Assembly: GCF_000230835.1 (NCBI RefSeq)
Contig: NZ_CM001240.1
Coordinates: forward strand, 2,550,501-2,614,500
DNA length: 64,000 bases
Source of the DNA: Clostridium sp. DL-VIII
GTDB lineage: Bacteria; Bacillota; Clostridia; Clostridiales; Clostridiaceae
Direction of reading: 5' to 3'
The position numbers and the translations under genes were made by a program. The first letter of the stretch is position 1. Each line of letters opens with the position of its first letter. Shown one piece after another: positions 59,998 to 64,000 of this stretch. A model generated the notes under the pieces. It was not told where the DNA came from. It was given only the letters and a program-made list of their open reading frames with translations, and did no database searches.

Positions 59998-61635
59998 ATG
60001 AAAATAAAACTGATTAATTGCAAAATAGTTGATGGAACTGGAAATAATACCTATGTTGGAGATATACTTATTGAAAATGAGCGCATTGTAAAAATTGGAG
60101 ATTGCGGTGATATGGAGGCTGATCATATTATAAACGCAGATGGATACTATGCAGCACCTGGATTTATTGATGTTCATACTCATTCTGATTTAAGTGTCTT
60201 ATATGATGGAAGTGCTGAAAACAGAATTTATGATGGAGTAACAACAGATGTATGTGGTAATTGTGGAGTTGGGCCTGCTCCAGTAAGTAAAAAATATAAG
60301 GATGAATTAATGAGCTATTTGAAGACTAGAATGGTAGGAAATATTGATGCAGACCTTGATTTTCATTGGGAATCTTATGAAGAATATTTAAATTATATGG
60401 AGGCAAAAGACATTGCAGTAAATATGGTGCCTATTTTAGCAGAAGGTGCGGTAAGAATTTCAACAATGGGATTAGAACAGAGAGAAGCAACACAAGAAGA
60501 ATTAGAAACCATGAAAAGAGAAGTTCGCAAAGCAATGGAAGCTGGAGCTGTGGGCATGAGTAGTGGTTTAATTTATTTGCCAGGAGCTTATGTACCAAAG
60601 GAAGAAATGATAGAACTTTGTAAAGTTGTTGCTGAATATGATGGATTTTATACAACCCATGTCAGAGATGAAGGCGATAAAGAAGAAGAAGCTTTTAAGG
60701 AAGCTTTTCAGGTGGCAAAAGCTTCAGGGGCAAGATTAAATATTTCACATTTGAAGTTATTAGGAAAGCAAAATCATAACAAAACAGGTAAAATATTTAA
60801 ATTAATTGCTGAAGCAAAAGATAGTGGTCTATGTGTTACCTGTGACCAGCATCCATATAATACAGCAATGACTTCATTATTGGCAATGTTACCTCCATGG
60901 GCATCAAATGGAGGAATGAAAAATTTATTAAATATAATTCAAATGCCAAAAGAGCAGGAGAAGATGATGCATGATATTAATAATGGCATTCTTGGCTGGC
61001 AGAATGTATTAAAAGCAATAGGAGGTTTCAAGCATCTTATTATATCCACAATAGTAAAAGAAGAAAACAAATGGATGGAAGGCAAAAGAATGTCTGATAT
61101 TGCAAGGAAATTAAATATATCTAATGAAGAATTATTTTTTAAATTGTTATTAGAAGATGAGGCTAGAACACTGGTAATAGTTGAAGGTTTGAGTCAGGAG
61201 GATGTGGAAATAATTGCTTCAAGACCTGAAATAATGATTGGATCTGATTCTGCTACTTTATCTAAGAATGGTCCACTTTCAAAAGGAAAACCTCATCCAA
61301 GGGGATATGGCAGTTATGCACATTTTTTAAAGAACTTTGTGCGTGAGAAGAAGATTATTTCATTAGAAACAGCAATTAGAAAGATGACAGCATTGGCAGC
61401 AGAACATTTACATATTAAGGATAGAGGATATTTAAAAGAGGGATATTTTGCAGACATAGTTGTATTTAACTTGGATAAAATAAAGGATAATGCTACAATC
61501 ACTAATCCAAGAGAGTACTCATCTGGTTTTGAGTATGTATTAGTAAATGGAAAACTGGCTTTAGAAAATGGAATTCAAACATCTGAAAGAGCAGGGAAAG
61601 TACTTAGAAGAGATAACAGTAAGTTTATATCATAG
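59998..61635 (+). CDS. N-acyl-D-amino-acid deacylase (D-aminoacylase family amidohydrolase)
   Basis: 545 aa amidohydrolase. Zinc-binding FIDVHTHSDLSVL, GNCGVGPAPV, GAVGMSSGLIYLPGAYVP, TTHVRDEGDKEEEAFKEAFQ, NISHLKLLG and late MIGSDSATLS. The family hydrolyses N-acyl-D-amino acids to D-amino acids. AAAGGAT lies before the ATG. It is 25 bp after the racemase, which could convert the released D-amino acid to the L form. The acyl group and amino acid are unknown. Confidence 0.9.
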   Translation: MKIKLINCKIVDGTGNNTYVGDILIENERIVKIGDCGDMEADHIINADGYYAAPGFIDVHTHSDLSVLYDGSAENRIYDGVTTDVCGNCGVGPAPVSKKYKDELMSYLKTRMVGNIDADLDFHWESYEEYLNYMEAKDIAVNMVPILAEGAVRISTMGLEQREATQEELETMKREVRKAMEAGAVGMSSGLIYLPGAYVPKEEMIELCKVVAEYDGFYTTHVRDEGDKEEEAFKEAFQVAKASGARLNISHLKLLGKQNHNKTGKIFKLIAEAKDSGLCVTCDQHPYNTAMTSLLAMLPPWASNGGMKNLLNIIQMPKEQEKMMHDINNGILGWQNVLKAIGGFKHLIISTIVKEENKWMEGKRMSDIARKLNISNEELFFKLLLEDEARTLVIVEGLSQEDVEIIASRPEIMIGSDSATLSKNGPLSKGKPHPRGYGSYAHFLKNFVREKKIISLETAIRKMTALAAEHLHIKDRGYLKEGYFADIVVFNLDKIKDNATITNPREYSSGFEYVLVNGKLALENGIQTSERAGKVLRRDNSKFIS

Positions 61636-61686
61636 CAAGCCAAAGATAAAAATTATTAACTATAAGAATAACAAGGAGGAAAAAAG

Positions 61687-62373
61687 ATGAATGTATCAAT
61701 AATAAAAGAAAGCTTAGGCTTATGGATTACATGTGGAATAATGATTAGTGTTATTTTGGTTCAATCCACATTGTTCTTGCTGGAAGCAAAAAAGGAAGCA
61801 AAGAAAATTGGGATTTCGAAAGAAAAAGTGGAGGAAACGATTCGTGTTTCTGTAATAACTTCAATTGGACCAGGACTTGCACTTGCCGTTATGTGTATAG
61901 CTTTAATGGCGGTGATGGGAACTCCTACTTCCTGGATGCGTATAAGTGATGTTGGAGCTGGTCGTACAGAATTAGCACTTGCCAGCATGGTTAAAGACAT
62001 GGTGGGAAGTGGAGAAAACAGTGATCTTAGAATATTTTCTTATGGTCTATGGGCACAGGCTGTTGATGTAGCTGGATGGCTTTTAAGCTCAATGATACTT
62101 ATCTGCAGCATGGAGAAGATTACAAATAAGATGAATGAAAAACTAGATCCAAAGTGGATAAAGGTTTTAACAGGAGGCGTTTTGGTTAGTTTATTCTCAT
62201 ATTTAACAATTAGTCAAATATATCAAAAACCAAGTCCGTATACAATCTCTACATTATTTGGTGCAATATGTATGTTTACATTGAATAAGATATTTTCAAA
62301 AAATCGTAGAATGCAGGAATTTTCATTAGGTATTTCTATGGTGGTTGGCGTAGTAGCAGCCATGTTTATTTAA
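61687..62373 (+). CDS. DUF5058-like membrane protein
   Basis: 228 aa, about five membrane segments (ITCGIMISVILVQSTLFLLE, VSVITSIGPGLALAVMCIAL, VAGWLLSSMILICSM, VLTGGVLVSLFSYLTIS, FSLGISMVVGVVAAMFI). VGAGRTELALASMVKDM is a probable conserved loop. I recognise it as DUF5058-like. It is followed 26 bp later by another membrane protein; together they are the likely transporter for this operon. Mechanism unknown. Confidence 0.75.
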   Translation: MNVSIIKESLGLWITCGIMISVILVQSTLFLLEAKKEAKKIGISKEKVEETIRVSVITSIGPGLALAVMCIALMAVMGTPTSWMRISDVGAGRTELALASMVKDMVGSGENSDLRIFSYGLWAQAVDVAGWLLSSMILICSMEKITNKMNEKLDPKWIKVLTGGVLVSLFSYLTISQIYQKPSPYTISTLFGAICMFTLNKIFSKNRRMQEFSLGISMVVGVVAAMFI

Positions 62374-62399
62374 GATTATTAAAAAGAGGAGAGATAAAT

Positions 62400-63062
62400 A
62401 TGAGTTTTGAAAAAAAATGCATGAAATTAGGTATAACAACGATGACTTGTGCAGTGATTGCTAATTTTATTCCAGCAATTTATGTATGGATTGCTTATGG
62501 TGTTACACCTCCAATGCCAGATATGGGTGCAATTTTCAGCATGGTTGCTGCATCCTTTGCAATAGGATGGATTGTACAGCCTATAACTTATTATCCGGCA
62601 ATTGGAACAGGTGCAAGCTTTTTAAGCTGGACAACGGGAAATGTTGCAGAACTGCGTATGCCTGTAATAGCTTCAGTTCAGAAAGCTACTAATGTAGAAG
62701 GTGGTACAAAGGAAGGAGATGTTATTTCAACTATGGCAACTGCAATTAGTAATTATGTAACTGTTATATTAATTACCATATTTTCTATAGCAGGAAAAAA
62801 CATACTTTCATCCCTTCCAGAATCAGTTGTAAATTCTTTTGGATATCTCGTACCAGCACTATTTGGAGCATTAATATGTGATTACCTTATGAAAAATATT
62901 AAGTATAATGGAACCTTGTTTATAGGTGCAATTATTTGCTTCTTTGTATTTATCAAATTAGGCTTATCAAGCATATGGATTATTTTATTGACTGTTGTCA
63001 TAAGCATGTTTATTTCCAGAGGAGTTTATGTGTTTGACACAAAGAAAAGGCACAATTTATGA
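62400..63062 (+). CDS. Uncharacterised membrane protein, partner of DUF5058 gene
   Basis: 220 aa with about five membrane segments (CAVIANFIPAIYVWIAY, MVAASFAIGWIVQPITYYP, YVTVILITIFSIAG, YLVPALFGALICDYLM, WIILLTVVISMFISRG). The loop TGASFLSWTTGNVAELRMPV is distinctive. Family not recognised. Lies between DUF5058 and the aminotransferase with AGGAG before the ATG. Presumed second half of a two-gene transporter. Confidence 0.7.
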   Translation: MSFEKKCMKLGITTMTCAVIANFIPAIYVWIAYGVTPPMPDMGAIFSMVAASFAIGWIVQPITYYPAIGTGASFLSWTTGNVAELRMPVIASVQKATNVEGGTKEGDVISTMATAISNYVTVILITIFSIAGKNILSSLPESVVNSFGYLVPALFGALICDYLMKNIKYNGTLFIGAIICFFVFIKLGLSSIWIILLTVVISMFISRGVYVFDTKKRHNL

Positions 63063-63081
63063 AATATAAGGAGGACTAAAA

Positions 63082-64000
63082 TTGAATATGAAATTTGCAG
63101 AGAGAACAAAACATCTAAAAGAATCAGCTGTTAGAAATCCACTTTTTGATCAACCGGGAATGATTTCTTTTGCTGCAGGGAAACCAGAAAATATAATTTT
63201 TCCCATAGAACGTTTGAAAAAACTGGTACCTTTTGTTGTTGAGAATTATGACTACGAAGCTTTTCAGTATGGTAATACATCAGGAATGGAACCTTTAATA
63301 GATTTCATTAAAAATACTATGATGCCTCGTGCTGGAGTAATTGAGGAAACAGATATTGTAATTACCTCTGGGTCACAGCAGGGGATTGAATATTCTGCCA
63401 GAATATTTCTCAATGAGGGAGATACTGTAATTTGTGAAGAACCTAGTTATACAGGAGCTTTTGCCGCATTTGCTTCATACAGTCCTAATTATGTTGGAGT
63501 TCCGGTAGAAGAGGATGGTATGAATATTGAGACGATTGAAAAAGTATTAAAAGAACATCCGGAAGCAAAAATTATATATACGATTCCTGATTTTCAAAAT
63601 CCGTCGGGTTGTTGTATGAGTGTGGAGAAACGTGAGAAATTGGCCAAGTTGGCCAAGCAGTATGAAGTGTTTGTCATCGAGGATGCTCCATATAGAGAAT
63701 TAGTATTTGAAGGGAAACCATATCCAAGTATTAAAAGTTTTGATACAGAAGGATGGGTTATTTATCTTGGAAGTTTTTCAAAGATTTTTTGTCCGGGACT
63801 TAGAATTGGATGGATTAGTGCTAGTCAGAAAGTTATTAAAAAATATTTTACGGTAAAGCAAAATATAGATTTACATTGCAGTACATTTGATCAGTTGATT
63901 ATTGCAGAATATTTTAAGAAATATGACTTAGATGAACATATCAATGGTCTTAAACAGGTATATCGAAAGAAGAGAGATCTAATTGTAGATGCTATCAAAG
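63082..64000 (+). CDS. PLP-dependent aminotransferase, 3' end outside window
   Basis: At least 306 codons of a fold-type I class I/II aminotransferase related to MocR and 2-aminoadipate aminotransferases (no GntR domain). LFDQPGMISFAAGKPE, ITSGSQQGIEYSARIFLNEG, YTIPDFQNPSGCCMSVEKRE, and cofactor Lys in IYLGSFSKIFCPGLRIGW. TTG 63082 follows AAGGAGGA at 6-7 nt and is preferred; ATG 63088 is possible. It probably transaminates the amino acid released by the deacylase and racemase. Confidence 0.88.
   Translation, partial: MNMKFAERTKHLKESAVRNPLFDQPGMISFAAGKPENIIFPIERLKKLVPFVVENYDYEAFQYGNTSGMEPLIDFIKNTMMPRAGVIEETDIVITSGSQQGIEYSARIFLNEGDTVICEEPSYTGAFAAFASYSPNYVGVPVEEDGMNIETIEKVLKEHPEAKIIYTIPDFQNPSGCCMSVEKREKLAKLAKQYEVFVIEDAPYRELVFEGKPYPSIKSFDTEGWVIYLGSFSKIFCPGLRIGWISASQKVIKKYFTVKQNIDLHCSTFDQLIIAEYFKKYDLDEHINGLKQVYRKKRDLIVDAIK

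Overview
The window is low-GC, AT-rich DNA with clostridial ribosome binding sites (AGGAGG-type), several TTG/GTG starts, many intrinsic terminators and Firmicutes-type regulators (M-box, ScrR/cre, LexA/DinR, CsoR and Fur-like boxes). Protein content (sucrose PTS operon, DUF190, HD-GYP, TudS-like desulfidase, YvrJ-family peptide, DUF2325) fits a solventogenic Clostridium, probably near C. beijerinckii or C. saccharoperbutylacetonicum. That placement is inference from gene content, not a database match. No rRNA, tRNA or CRISPR array was seen.

Layout. 0-7 kb: a truncated cell-wall-repeat/metallo-beta-lactamase protein, a sugar-binding protein, gpmA, a MocR regulator with a perfect palindrome over its promoter, an aspartate racemase plus TudS-like pair, and a small lipoprotein. 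7-16 kb: cation metabolism, with a calcium-type P-ATPase, a double DUF190 protein, and an M-box-controlled operon encoding a PRC/MgtE-N/CBS protein and an NRAMP-related transporter whose metal-site residues are altered as in magnesium-transporting NRMT proteins. A 33-codon ORF with a strong ribosome binding site sits between the riboswitch terminator and the first gene. 16-24 kb: redox and stress genes (AraC/aldo-keto reductase, TetR, FMN dehydrogenase, dehalogenase, peroxiredoxin, nitroreductase) mixed with broken genes (LysR, old yellow enzyme, flavodoxin, thioredoxin). 24.5-31.2 kb: a complete sucrose regulon (ScrR, EIIBCA, esterase, sucrose-6-P hydrolase, fructokinase) with operator, cre and promoter readable.

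31.4-37 kb is accessory DNA: a YvrJ peptide, a ribbon-helix-helix protein beside a 17-unit array of 8-bp repeats, a class II Fic protein with a broken duplicate, HsdR and SIMPL remnants, and an SOS-controlled DNA polymerase IV. 37-45 kb: an SDR/AraC pair paralogous to the 16-18 kb pair, a methyltransferase, an operon led by a BldC-like small HTH protein behind tandem 10-bp repeats, and a CsoR/copper-ATPase unit with its palindromic operator. 45-54.5 kb: a secreted tannase-family esterase, a zeta-toxin remnant, a MetE-like methyltransferase, HD-GYP, a zinc-finger-less S4 paralog with a Fur-like promoter box, and a DtxR regulator with paired palindromes before a DUF2325 gene. 54.4-58 kb is a mobile-element graveyard (integrase and IS66 remnants) holding two copies of a DUF3791-DUF3990 cassette, a candidate ADP-ribosyltransferase-like system. 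58.2-64 kb: a LysR gene with two homopolymer frameshifts, divergent from a D-amino-acid operon (racemase, N-acyl-D-amino-acid deacylase, two uncharacterised membrane proteins, aminotransferase), which runs off the window.
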